DNA of 32,256 bases from a virus. Of the stretch, positions 23,912 to 30,237 are shown one piece after another. The stretch lies in IMG/VR virus record IMGVR_UViG_3300050120_000202, positions 1 to 32,256 of that record, one strand, 5' to 3'. A program made the position numbers and the translations under genes. The notes beneath the pieces were generated by a model, which was given only the letters and a program-made list of their open reading frames with translations, had not been told where the DNA came from and searched no databases. Position 1 is the first letter of the stretch, and every line of letters begins with the position of its first letter.

Positions 23912-25628
23912 CTAAACCTCCGGGCATGGGTGGCATACTCCAAGTCGTCGCTTTCTGCATCGCCTGAATGTGCGCCTTGGCTTTTTGTTCCATCTGTTGA
24001 TCGACCTGCGGCATCCCCTGTTGCTGCAAGAATGAATTTAGCATCGCGTCTTCGCGCCGCCGCGTCTGCCACTCCAGCTCGTCCTCTTCCATGTTGGCGC
24101 GGAGTTGCGAGATGGGAACCATGTCGGCGAGCTTCGATACGCACTCGATGATGCCGTTGTCTTCGACCAGACCGAAATGCACGAATTGCTTTTTGCACTC
24201 GGCTCCCTTGGTCATGTCGCGGGAGAAGAGAATGCGTCCCACCTTCAACATCGGCTCCATCAGCTTGATGCCGTTGTTGCGCAGGTTCTCGTTGTCTTCC
24301 CAATCGCTCCACTGGATCCGGATGCTGAGGTTCTTCTTCCCTGCCTCGTTGCGAACGTGCGGCACGAACCCATCGCAGCCCGGCGTATTCAAAAGCATCA
24401 GGCCATCGGCTGAAAGCTCTTTGTGGATCTGCACCATCCTCTCGGCCTGATGGCTGGGCGTGCCGCCGATTCTCCAGCAGTCGATGACGTAGACCTTGCC
24501 GGCGATGATGCGCGCCGCCGCGCCCTCCAGAAACTTGCTCGTCGACGGCTTGCTGCCATAGGGCAGACGCCAGCACACAAAGGTCTCGCCGCCGTACATG
24601 GGGATGCGCTCGGCATCGGCCTCGCATGAGGCGTACAGCTTCTCATCGAAGGTCGGGGTGTGGCCGCCCTGCGGATCGTTCTGCTGCTGGCACATGTACG
24701 TCTCATAATTCTCCTTGAACTTCGAGCGCAGGTCTTTGTAGGTCATGCCCGGCAGTTCGGAAAAATGAATCGTCAGCTCATCCTCTGGGGGGAACTCTCC
24801 AGGCAGAAAACGGGAGCCATCCTTGGGAGTAGCAGAATGCCGGATGAGCGTCTTCCACTCTCCGGGGTCCATGTCGTCGAGCCTCACGCCGTAGAGATCG
24901 AAGGGGTGATAGCGCGTTCCGACGAGATACAGGTATCCGCCCGGAACCAGTGTGTTTTTGTTGGTATCGAAGGTTTCGATAACGCCTTGACGCGCGTCCG
25001 CAGTGGCGCGAATGCCGCTGTTCTTCGTGGCCACCATGTCGTCGCAGTTCAGAATCCAAGGGTGCCATCCTGATTGTTCGGTCTGGGGTGAGGTAAAGGA
25101 GATGGTCTCGTCGAGCGCGCTCATGTCGTGGCTTTTGGTGCTCCATGTATCGCCAAAGCTGAACGGCGCTTTGTCGACGACCAGCTCGGGAAAGCAGAGC
25201 TGAAAGCGCGTCGGCTGCTGATACTTCGGGCAGTAGAAGAAGTTGGCGATGCCCTTGGAGATGGCCTTAGCCAACGGCTGCGTTGCGGTCTGGTTTAACA
25301 AAGTGATGATCTTCGGAAACGCAGTAATCCATTGCACCTTATCCACACGGTTCCATGTGGTCTTGTAGGTGAATCGCGGATCGAGATGCATCCGTTTTTT
25401 GATTGGGTCCTGGTCTTCGATCGCCCGGAGAGGATTCTTTCTGACGTAGAGATCGGCGACTGGCTGATGCAAGATCGGATGGAACTCCCACCCTAACATT
25501 CTTCCCGCGAAAAATGGATCGGTAATAAAGCGATGCCGCAAATCATCGCGATAAGCGGCATCCTTGACGATGCGTTCGTTGTCGTCTTCGAGGATCAAGG
25601 CTGCCCCGCTACTGGCCTGGAGCGCCAC
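23904..25628 (-). CDS. terL: Large terminase subunit
   Basis: This 574-aa protein has the order of motifs of a phage packaging ATPase-nuclease. A degenerate Walker A (PRFTYKTT, 84-91) is followed by a Walker B-type strand, WILNCDDMV (191-199). Coupling motif III, LVGTRYHPFDLYG (235-247), is next, then the start of the RNase H-like nuclease half with KVYVIDCWR (378-386). Nuclease catalytic acids are less clear: the usual first Asp (in a 'DPA'-like strand near 350) is not obvious. The apparent start is GTG at 25628 inside the end of the previous gene. The ribosome site is weak, so the true start could be slightly different. It pumps DNA through the portal encoded next. Confidence 0.85.
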   Translation of the reverse strand: MALQASSGAALILEDDNERIVKDAAYRDDLRHRFITDPFFAGRMLGWEFHPILHQPVADLYVRKNPLRAIEDQDPIKKRMHLDPRFTYKTTWNRVDKVQWITAFPKIITLLNQTATQPLAKAISKGIANFFYCPKYQQPTRFQLCFPELVVDKAPFSFGDTWSTKSHDMSALDETISFTSPQTEQSGWHPWILNCDDMVATKNSGIRATADARQGVIETFDTNKNTLVPGGYLYLVGTRYHPFDLYGVRLDDMDPGEWKTLIRHSATPKDGSRFLPGEFPPEDELTIHFSELPGMTYKDLRSKFKENYETYMCQQQNDPQGGHTPTFDEKLYASCEADAERIPMYGGETFVCWRLPYGSKPSTSKFLEGAAARIIAGKVYVIDCWRIGGTPSHQAERMVQIHKELSADGLMLLNTPGCDGFVPHVRNEAGKKNLSIRIQWSDWEDNENLRNNGIKLMEPMLKVGRILFSRDMTKGAECKKQFVHFGLVEDNGIIECVSKLADMVPISQLRANMEEDELEWQTRRREDAMLNSFLQQQGMPQVDQQMEQKAKAHIQAMQKATTWSMPPMPGGLDG

Positions 25629-25890
25629 CGCCCTGCGTCGGGTCCGGCGTGACGCCCTGGGACGCTGCTGGGTCCGGTGCTGGTGCGCTGTCGTTCATGC
25701 CCATCTGCTCGGCGACGTGTTGGCCGGCCTCGTCGGAGGTTTGGCTGGTAGCCACATTCTCGCGCTCTGGCTCGTCCTTGCCGTCTTCGCCCTGGTAGGT
25801 GTGATGATGAACGTGGGTTCCATCATCCGCGTGCCGCGTGCGAATCTCGACCAGGCGTTTCCGCTTTTTCTTCTTTCCTTCTTCGGCCAT
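25609..25890 (-). CDS. Small basic/disordered protein upstream of terminase, 93 aa
   Basis: MAEEGKKKKRKRLVEIRTRH has a strongly basic N-terminus. It is followed by a short strand with 'DGTHVHHHTYQGEDGKDE' and a Pro/Gly/Ala-rich disordered C-terminus. The 'ADDGTHVHHHTY' stretch could bind a metal. AAGGAGAG sets the start at 25890. It overlaps the terminase gene by 20 bases. A small-terminase role is possible by place, but no helix-turn-helix is visible and the composition does not suggest it. Unknown. Confidence 0.55.
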   Translation of the reverse strand: MAEEGKKKKRKRLVEIRTRHADDGTHVHHHTYQGEDGKDEPERENVATSQTSDEAGQHVAEQMGMNDSAPAPDPAASQGVTPDPTQGGGAPGQ

Positions 25891-25900
25891 CGTTCTCTCC

Positions 25901-26494
25901 TTAACCGACGCTGAACTTCTGCACGTTGACCGAAGTCGGCAGCGGTCCGGTGGCGGCGCTCGATGTCACGGTGAGCGAGAACTGCGCAACGGGATTGTTG
26001 AGGTTGCTAACGTTGGCGGGGAAGTTGGAGAAGGTCACGGCGGCGACGACAATTTTGTTGACGTAGAAATCAATCTTGCCGGCGAGGGTGCCCGAGACCG
26101 AATCGTAGATGAGCTGCGCGTGTGCCCACCATGCCGCTGTGCCGATGGTCTGGGTGATGGCTCCGCTGCTTCCCAGAAGCTGGTTGCTGGCAATCGTGAC
26201 CGAAACACCCGAATACAACTTAAGTGTTATCGTGCCGGTTGCGGCGGTCTGTTTGAAGTATCCGGACGCGAAAAGATCAAGTACGGTCTGCTCGTCGGCG
26301 GTGGCTGGGGGCAGAGCGATGGAGAGGGGAACGAGCACATTTTCCGCGCTCATGATCTGGGTCTCTGTCGCTACGGAAACAAGCTGCAACACTGGCAAAG
26401 GCCCTGCCTGCGCTGCTTGTACGTTCAACGGGGTGCGGTTGGGAACGCTGGCCGCACCCGAAATGGGTCCATTGGGTCGATCTGACAGAGCCAT
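25901..26494 (-). CDS. Beta-rich virion protein candidate, 197 aa
   Basis: The start MALSDRPNGPISGAASVPNR at 26494 has AAGGAG 7 bases upstream. The product is rich in Val, Thr, Ala and Ser with many strands, for example ATGTITLKLYSGVSVTIASN, GKIDFYVNKIVVAAVTFSNF and FSLTVTSSAATGPLPTSVNV. It has no cysteines or charged patches. This composition is typical of decoration, fibre or jelly-roll proteins. It is the first gene of the late leftward block, before the basic protein and terminase, an unusual place for a virion protein. No family identified. Confidence 0.55.
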   Translation of the reverse strand: MALSDRPNGPISGAASVPNRTPLNVQAAQAGPLPVLQLVSVATETQIMSAENVLVPLSIALPPATADEQTVLDLFASGYFKQTAATGTITLKLYSGVSVTIASNQLLGSSGAITQTIGTAAWWAHAQLIYDSVSGTLAGKIDFYVNKIVVAAVTFSNFPANVSNLNNPVAQFSLTVTSSAATGPLPTSVNVQKFSVG

Positions 26495-26567
26495 GCTTAC
26501 TCTCCTTGGGGGCGATGCAATTTGTTGCACATTCTCGGCAAGTCTACTCTTACCCTGTTTCGTGCAA

Positions 26568-26762
26568 TCAATTATTTTTCTCCGGTGCGCGGCGCAGTGC
26601 CTTCCGATTAAGGATGGCAGTGAAGCCATCCTCGAAACGCACCTGCACGTCGCCGATGGTGTTGCGCACGCCGATGATCTCGCACCGCTGCCCCTTGCGG
26701 TTCAGTCGATCCCAGCGCAGAACATGGGGAAAGGGTTGGCTCTCTTCCGACAACGGCATCAT
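26568..26762 (-). CDS. Small protein, 64 aa, SH3/KOW-like strand pattern
   Basis: MMPLSEESQPFPHVLRWDRL leads into RKGQRCEIIGVRNTIGDVQV and RFEDGFTAILNRKALRR. This strand order recalls small SH3-like barrels that bind nucleic acid or proteins, but no family is firm. The start is at 26762 or 26759, with GGAG nearby. It overlaps the end of the upstream 61- to 63-aa gene by 4 bases. It belongs to the string of small early genes. Confidence 0.5.
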   Translation of the reverse strand: MMPLSEESQPFPHVLRWDRLNRKGQRCEIIGVRNTIGDVQVRFEDGFTAILNRKALRRAPEKNN

Positions 26763-26944
26763 TTCGTTATCTCCACTTCGCGGAGGTCGCCGACGATCCG
26801 CAGCAAGTCGCCTGGTGTGGTGGTTACATCCTCGATCACATCGACGAACTCCTGCGCTTCGTCCGTGCGCATGTAGGCCACAAGGATGTCGACGAGCGCC
26901 ATCTGCTGGCTCCTGGTCAAGCGGAGCACCAAACTAACGCTCAT
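26759..26944 (-). CDS. Small hypothetical protein, 61 aa
   Basis: MSVSLVLRLTRSQQMALVDI contains a hydrophobic first strand, then a helix with DEAQEFVDVIEDV. This is a compact alpha-beta size without a recognised motif. GTG at 26950 is an in-frame alternative start. The ATG at 26944, preceded by GGTG, is preferred. Its 5' end overlaps the preceding gene's stop (26934). Function unknown. Confidence 0.45.
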   Translation of the reverse strand: MSVSLVLRLTRSQQMALVDILVAYMRTDEAQEFVDVIEDVTTTPGDLLRIVGDLREVEITK

Positions 26945-27140
26945 AGTCACCCACCGCGTCGCTCAGCTCCCGCAACAGGCTCACGCTGACCTCGATCACT
27001 TCGGTATCCGCGATCTCGTCCAGCTTCTCGCCTGGATGAAGCGACTCGTGGATCTCGTTGCTCACTTCGAGCGCCGCGCGATAAAGTCTCGCCTGCACTC
27101 GTCGACGTTCGACTGTTCGCGTCCCTACGTGATCGCTCAT
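26934..27140 (-). CDS. Small helical hypothetical protein, 68 aa
   Basis: The start MSDHVGTRTVERRR at 27140 overlaps the previous stop as ATGA and is probably coupled to it. A basic first part (RTVERRRVQARLYRA) is followed by an acidic C-terminal helix with 'ADTEVIEVSVSLLRELSDAV'. It may bind DNA or another protein. No family is recognised. Longer upstream forms in this frame overlap the zinc-finger gene and have no ribosome site. Confidence 0.5.
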   Translation of the reverse strand: MSDHVGTRTVERRRVQARLYRAALEVSNEIHESLHPGEKLDEIADTEVIEVSVSLLRELSDAVGDYER

Positions 27141-27463
27141 TTTTTTCTCGACTCCGCGAAGGCTTCGGGGGTTGGTGTGCCGCCGCTGGCCTTCCATTCT
27201 TCAAAGGCATCAGGATAGAGCAGGTCGGGGCGCTTCCGTTCGAGCGTGCGAAACCGCCTGTATGCGTCGCGCTCCTCGGGGGTGCTGGGACGGCGGCAGT
27301 AGCGGCACTCTTTCTTGTCGGTGATCGCCTGGAGCTGGGCGCGTCTCAGTTTGGCGTGTTCCTTGGTGCATGTGATCGCGCCACGCATCAGGCGTTCTTT
27401 GGGAACCTCGTCAGAGCAGATGACGCAATGCGTTTTGATGTCATCATAAGTTTTTCTAGCCAT
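27137..27463 (-). CDS. Small zinc-finger protein, 108 aa
   Basis: The protein has CVIC (Cys13/Cys16), CTKEH (Cys32/His36) and CRYC (Cys53/Cys56), so one classical zinc finger and a further knuckle are likely. A charged helical C-terminal half follows (EERDAYRRFRTLERKRPDLL). The sequence 'C-V-I-C...R...ITCTKEHAK' resembles small phage zinc-finger proteins, sometimes of recombination or packaging context. GGAG lies 6 bases before ATG 27463. It follows the RusA-like gene with no gap. Role unknown. Confidence 0.65.
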   Translation of the reverse strand: MARKTYDDIKTHCVICSDEVPKERLMRGAITCTKEHAKLRRAQLQAITDKKECRYCRRPSTPEERDAYRRFRTLERKRPDLLYPDAFEEWKASGGTPTPEAFAESRKK

Positions 27464-27901
27464 TTAATTCTCCATTCTTTCAACGATGAAGTGGGTTCGG
27501 GGATCGTGCCGCTGGTCCTTGACGATGATGGCTTTGGACTCCAGAACAAAGGCGTCAGAGTGCAACACACCCGCATACGCAAGCGCGTCGATGGCTACCT
27601 TGAGGGAGTTGTCGCTGTCGAGCCGTTGCCCTTTCCCGAGATAGACCTGCACTTCGACGCGGTATTTGACGCGCCGGCGCTCGGCGTCGGTGACGGGCGC
27701 GACGGTACAACCGCGCGCGAAGATTGCGACTGCATCCTTATAGGCTTTGGCTTCCTTGGTTAGCTTTTTGCCGTGATGGGAGAACCCGTCCTTGCCGGTG
27801 TACATGCAGGGCTTGGTGTAGTGATTCGTGCTGGGCGGGGTAAGTCCAGGGACAGTGAAAGAGACGATCCGCTCAGGTTCCGGGTAAATCGATCGCGTCA
27901 T
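27464..27901 (-). CDS. rusA: RusA-like Holliday-junction resolvase
   Basis: This 145-aa protein fits the RusA family, which cuts Holliday junctions in recombination intermediates of phage DNA. The N-terminal FTVPGLTPPSTNHY (15-28) is the usual first strand. The catalytic core is present: DSDN with D95 and D97 (DxDN), K101, D105 (in 'KVAIDAL') and D116 (in 'LHSDAF'). A second usual Asp before D116 is replaced by Ser. The start MTRSIYPEP at 27901 has GGAG 8 bases upstream. GTG at 27955 and ATG at 27937 are less likely. It is the first gene of the leftward small-gene string and lies back-to-back with the rightward regulator promoter. Confidence 0.8.
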   Translation of the reverse strand: MTRSIYPEPERIVSFTVPGLTPPSTNHYTKPCMYTGKDGFSHHGKKLTKEAKAYKDAVAIFARGCTVAPVTDAERRRVKYRVEVQVYLGKGQRLDSDNSLKVAIDALAYAGVLHSDAFVLESKAIIVKDQRHDPRTHFIVERMEN

Positions 27902-27948
27902 CCGATTTGCTCCGGTGAAATAAGGGGGATTTCGCATATATGATGGAT

Positions 27949-27979
27949 TTGACACCTCGCAATTTCATACCTATATAAT
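27949..27979 (+). promoter_or_regulatory. Strong rightward promoter sharing an element with the ATPase promoter
   Basis: TTGACA (27949-27954) is followed by TATATA after 17 bases (27972-27977), or by TATAAT after 19 (27974-27979). The block CATACCTATAT around the -10 region also occurs in the promoter at 2498-2534, including its TACCTA half-site. Transcription would start near 27984-27986, at or just before an ATG, so leaderless translation is possible. The regulator gene at 28031 is the target. Confidence 0.6.
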
Positions 27980-28030
27980 ATGGGCATGAAAACTAAAAGT
28001 GTAAAGAAAAAGACAGTTATAAGGAAAAAA

Positions 28031-28258
28031 ATGGTTAAGCTGGGCAGGCCAAAGTCTCACAAAACCTTTGTCGAGCTGGGGCTACGTGCAACAACTGAGG
28101 AGCGGACACTACTTGATAAAGCAACGGTTGTAGAAGCGAAGCGTTTAGGGATCACTGGATCACGGAATAATTTCTGTATGCGCGCTGCGATCGCGGCTGC
28201 AAAGAAGGAGCTGCGCATCGTCGATGATGAGGTCATCACGGAAGATGCGCAGCTCTAG
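28031..28258 (+). CDS. Putative ribbon-helix-helix-like DNA-binding regulator, 75 aa
   Basis: The start MVKLGRPKSHKTFVELGLRA at 28031 has AAGGA 5 bases upstream. Longer forms begin at 27986 (MKTKSVKKK, perhaps leaderless) or 27980, which lies inside the -10 region. 'GRPKS' looks like an AT-hook. 'KTFVELGLRATTEERTLLDK' followed by helices resembles ribbon-helix-helix antitoxins of the DUF1778/Arc-like type, but the match is weak. It is the only rightward gene before parA and has its own strong promoter, which suits a regulator. Its stop overlaps the stop of the convergent helix-turn-helix gene by 4 bases (CTAG, 28255-28258). Confidence 0.6.
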   Translation: MVKLGRPKSHKTFVELGLRATTEERTLLDKATVVEAKRLGITGSRNNFCMRAAIAAAKKELRIVDDEVITEDAQL

Positions 28259-28818
28259 GACGCACGCTGCGCCTCCATCTCACCCAACTCCGCAAACATT
28301 CGCTTCACGTCTTCGACTGCTTCATTCACTTCGTTCTTTTTGACTGGCTCGTACACTCGCGCGAACTCCTCCAAGTCGTCATCCAGAATCCGCGCCAGAA
28401 TGTAAAGCGTCCGCACCAGGTCCTCCGTCGTCTCGAAATCGATCTTGAGATGGCCTCGCGCCAGGCGCAGCGCGTCGGGCACCCCGGCCAGGCTGACGGG
28501 TGTTCGATCCCGGCGCACCATGCTGCGGACCGAGCGGCGAGATGGCGCTTTCTTCTCTGCCCTTAGCCGGCGCATCAAGGTAGTTACGTCGTCGGTCTCG
28601 GAGATGCGGTCCAGAAACGCCAACAAACCCTCGCGCTCCGCCAAGTAGCCGCTATTCACGCGCAGGGTGGGTACCACTTCCATCAACCGCGACGCCGCGC
28701 CCTGCTGGATCTGAAACAGAACCTCCAACTCGCTCCGGGTGTAGTGCGACCGCACCGAGTCGGCCACCGAGCGGCGAATTTCGTGCAGCCTGGGCAGCCA
28801 TGTAATCGGTCGCGCCAT
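28255..28818 (-). CDS. Helix-turn-helix DNA-binding protein candidate, 187 aa
   Basis: The start MARPITWLPRLHEIRRSVAD at 28818 has AAGGGG upstream; a TTG two codons earlier is an alternative. Residues about 27-72 (YTRSELEVLFQIQQGAASRL and TLRVNSGYLAEREGLLAFLD) have the look of a helix-turn-helix followed by a hydrophobic wing, as in proteins I associate with Acidobacteriota. The middle is basic (LRAEKKAPSRRSVRSMVRRD). The C-terminal part holds acidic helices with 'DDDLEEFARVYEPVKKNE'. It could regulate the phage or plasmid genes around it. No exact family is claimed, and its divergent position to parA fits a control role. Confidence 0.6.
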   Translation of the reverse strand: MARPITWLPRLHEIRRSVADSVRSHYTRSELEVLFQIQQGAASRLMEVVPTLRVNSGYLAEREGLLAFLDRISETDDVTTLMRRLRAEKKAPSRRSVRSMVRRDRTPVSLAGVPDALRLARGHLKIDFETTEDLVRTLYILARILDDDLEEFARVYEPVKKNEVNEAVEDVKRMFAELGEMEAQRAS

Positions 28819-28918
28819 CCTCAAACCCCTTTCCCGAGTGAAGCCTGCGCCCCTTTAAATCTGCGGGGTATTAGCAAAAGCTCTCACCATAACCCTTATA
28901 GCCCCTTTTCTGTCTTTG

Positions 28919-28940
28919 TTGTAATACAAACGCATTACAA
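28919..28940. promoter_or_regulatory. Inverted repeat in the parA control region
   Basis: A perfect TTGTAAT-N8-ATTACAA repeat lies about 95 bases before the parA start. Within it, GTTGT-AAT-ACAA (28918-28929) matches the half-sites of similar elements near 31329 and 32063. Partition loci often carry operator or centromere sites here, so RHH or ParA binding is plausible. A weak promoter may overlap: a TACAAT hexamer lies 17 bases after TCTTTG. The AT-rich gap 28825-29033 holds nothing else that I can support. Confidence 0.45.
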
Positions 28941-29033
28941 TTGTCGGTGTTACGTGTGTAAGTTTTCTTTTGTCCGAAAACGTACACACTTATGCACTAC
29001 AAATGTATGACGCTGGCGGCTATCGTCTCCCTT

Positions 29034-29771
29034 ATGCCCATTATTCTCGCCATCGCAAACCAGAAAGGCGGCTGCGGAAAGACCACAACCGCAATGAACC
29101 TCGCGGGTGGTCTCGCGCGCGCCAAGTATTCCGTCCTGGTCGTCGACGCCGATCCGCAAGCCAGTTCGACCGTGTGGAGTCTCGCGCAAGGGCAGGGAAG
29201 CCTCCCGTTCGAGGTCAGGCCGGCGCGCCAATTCAAATGGCGCTTCTCGGCGCTGGAGGGTGCCGAGGAGGAGCTGGTACTGGTCGACTGTCCTCCTGGC
29301 ATCACCGAACAGGACGAGGCCGCCAAGTTCACGCGCGCGGTGCTGCATGGTGCCGATGGAATCCTGGTCCCGCTCAGGCCGTCGACTCTCGACTTCTCGG
29401 CGGCGGCTACCTTCGTGCGCTACCTGCGGCAAGAGAAAGCACCCGAAACCAAGGTGGCCGTGCTCGTCAACGCGCGCAAGAATACCGTTCTCGGTCGACA
29501 GGCGCAGGAGACGGCGGCGGTTATCTTTGCGCCGATCGACACGGCGCTCGTGCTCAAAACCACCATCGGAGACCGCGCACCCATCACGGAAGTCTCGGGT
29601 TCCGGCAAAACCATCTTCGACTATGCCCCCAGCCATGCAGCGGCCAAGGAGTACGTCGAGCTAACCAAGGAGATACTGCAATGGCTCACAAACGCGCCCA
29701 GCTCGCCGGCTACGCCCTCGAAGACCTACACACACACATTGACCCCATCCGAGACCGCAAATCGCCTGTAG
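29034..29771 (+). CDS. parA: ParA-family partition ATPase
   Basis: This is a 245-aa deviant-Walker ATPase of the plasmid partition type. KGGCGKTTT (11-19) is the Walker A with the signature Lys. VVDADPQ (36-42) is Walker A'. LVDCPPG (83-89) is Walker B. A short N-terminus without an added DNA-binding domain marks the small type. MPIILAIANQ is the usual start, although no ribosome site is seen; upstream Met codons at 28992 and 29007 are possible. It would dynamically move plasmid copies over the nucleoid. The partner gene overlaps its 3' end by 91 bases. It follows an operator-like repeat and is convergent with repA. Confidence 0.9.
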   Translation: MPIILAIANQKGGCGKTTTAMNLAGGLARAKYSVLVVDADPQASSTVWSLAQGQGSLPFEVRPARQFKWRFSALEGAEEELVLVDCPPGITEQDEAAKFTRAVLHGADGILVPLRPSTLDFSAAATFVRYLRQEKAPETKVAVLVNARKNTVLGRQAQETAAVIFAPIDTALVLKTTIGDRAPITEVSGSGKTIFDYAPSHAAAKEYVELTKEILQWLTNAPSSPATPSKTYTHTLTPSETANRL

Positions 29772-30025
29772 AGCCTCCTAGTGAGATCCCCGACACTCTT
29801 CCTGAGCCTTCGACGAAGCTCCGCACCTTCCGCGCCAACCCGTTGCCTGTCGAGCAACCGTTTCCCTCTGTGGCGAAGGCGTCGGCGAAGGACCGCCTCG
29901 TGTCGTACTCGGTGCGGCTGCGGCTAAGTCAGATCGAGCGCCTGGAGGAGTTGAAGGCCGAGCGCGGCATTGTGCCAAGTGAACTGTTGCGCGACTTCAT
30001 CGACCGCTGTCTGCCGCAAGTCTAA
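29681..30025 (+). CDS. Ribbon-helix-helix partition partner (ParB/ParG-like), 114 aa
   Basis: MAHKRAQLAGYALEDLHTHI has a disordered Pro-rich middle (about 28-65), which could touch ParA. A C-terminal ribbon-helix-helix follows: DRLVSYSVRLRLSQIERLEE and LKAERGIVPSELLRDFIDRC, about residues 71-111. This arrangement, a short centromere-binding protein after a small ParA, is known from plasmid Type Ib partition. The start at 29681 has AAGGAG 8 bases upstream and lies within parA in another frame. It probably binds sites such as the TTGTA/ACAA repeats listed here, but this is not shown. A longer ORF in the same frame that starts upstream of parA is not used. Confidence 0.8.
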   Translation: MAHKRAQLAGYALEDLHTHIDPIRDRKSPVEPPSEIPDTLPEPSTKLRTFRANPLPVEQPFPSVAKASAKDRLVSYSVRLRLSQIERLEELKAERGIVPSELLRDFIDRCLPQV

Positions 30026-30052
30026 AAAATGGGGTACTCCGAAGAGTACCCC
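30024..30052 (-). terminator. Intrinsic terminator between convergent parA and repA genes
   Basis: GGGGTACTC-CGAA-GAGTACCCC (30031-30052) is a perfect 9-bp stem with a 4-base loop. Read on the minus strand it is followed by a T6 run (from 30029 to 30024), so it fits a terminator for repA and the small membrane-protein gene. On the plus strand the run after the stem is weak, so any effect on parA transcripts would be partial. Confidence 0.75.
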
Positions 30053-30093
30053 TAGCTTCACTTCGCAATTCCTCTCAGGCGCACTGAGAGATT

Positions 30094-30237
30094 TTATGGA
30101 ACCCCTTTTGCTTCGCGCTCCAGCCGGGACGCGCGCAGCTCGTTCCGAATGTCATGCATCGTCAGCAGCAGGTCGCAGACGAACAAGATGGCGATGAAAC
30201 ACCCGACCCCCTTGAGTACGTCGCTGACGATCAGCAT
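30094..30237 (-). CDS. Small single-span membrane protein coupled to repA, 47 aa
   Basis: MLIVSDVLKGVGCFIAILFV is the first half of one membrane helix (about 4-28, ending LLLTM). A charged cytoplasmic-type tail follows (HDIRNELRASRLEREAKGVP). The ATG at 30237 shares bases with the repA stop (TGATG), so its translation would depend on repA. The terminator lies just downstream. Nothing like it is recognised by name. Roles such as entry exclusion, copy control or toxin can be imagined, but none is supported. The reading frame continues to 30435 in a repA-antisense-like sense without a ribosome site and is not used. Confidence 0.6.
   Translation of the reverse strand: MLIVSDVLKGVGCFIAILFVCDLLLTMHDIRNELRASRLEREAKGVP

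Noticed and set aside
23072-24151. Rightward 359-aa ORF antisense to portal and terminase
   Set aside because: It is a high-GC shadow frame; both real genes have strong motifs on the other strand.
28970-29680. Long upstream extension of the RHH partner gene in the same frame
   Set aside because: It overlaps parA in another frame, has Arg/Gly-rich shadow composition, and the AAGGAG site at 29681 explains the real start.
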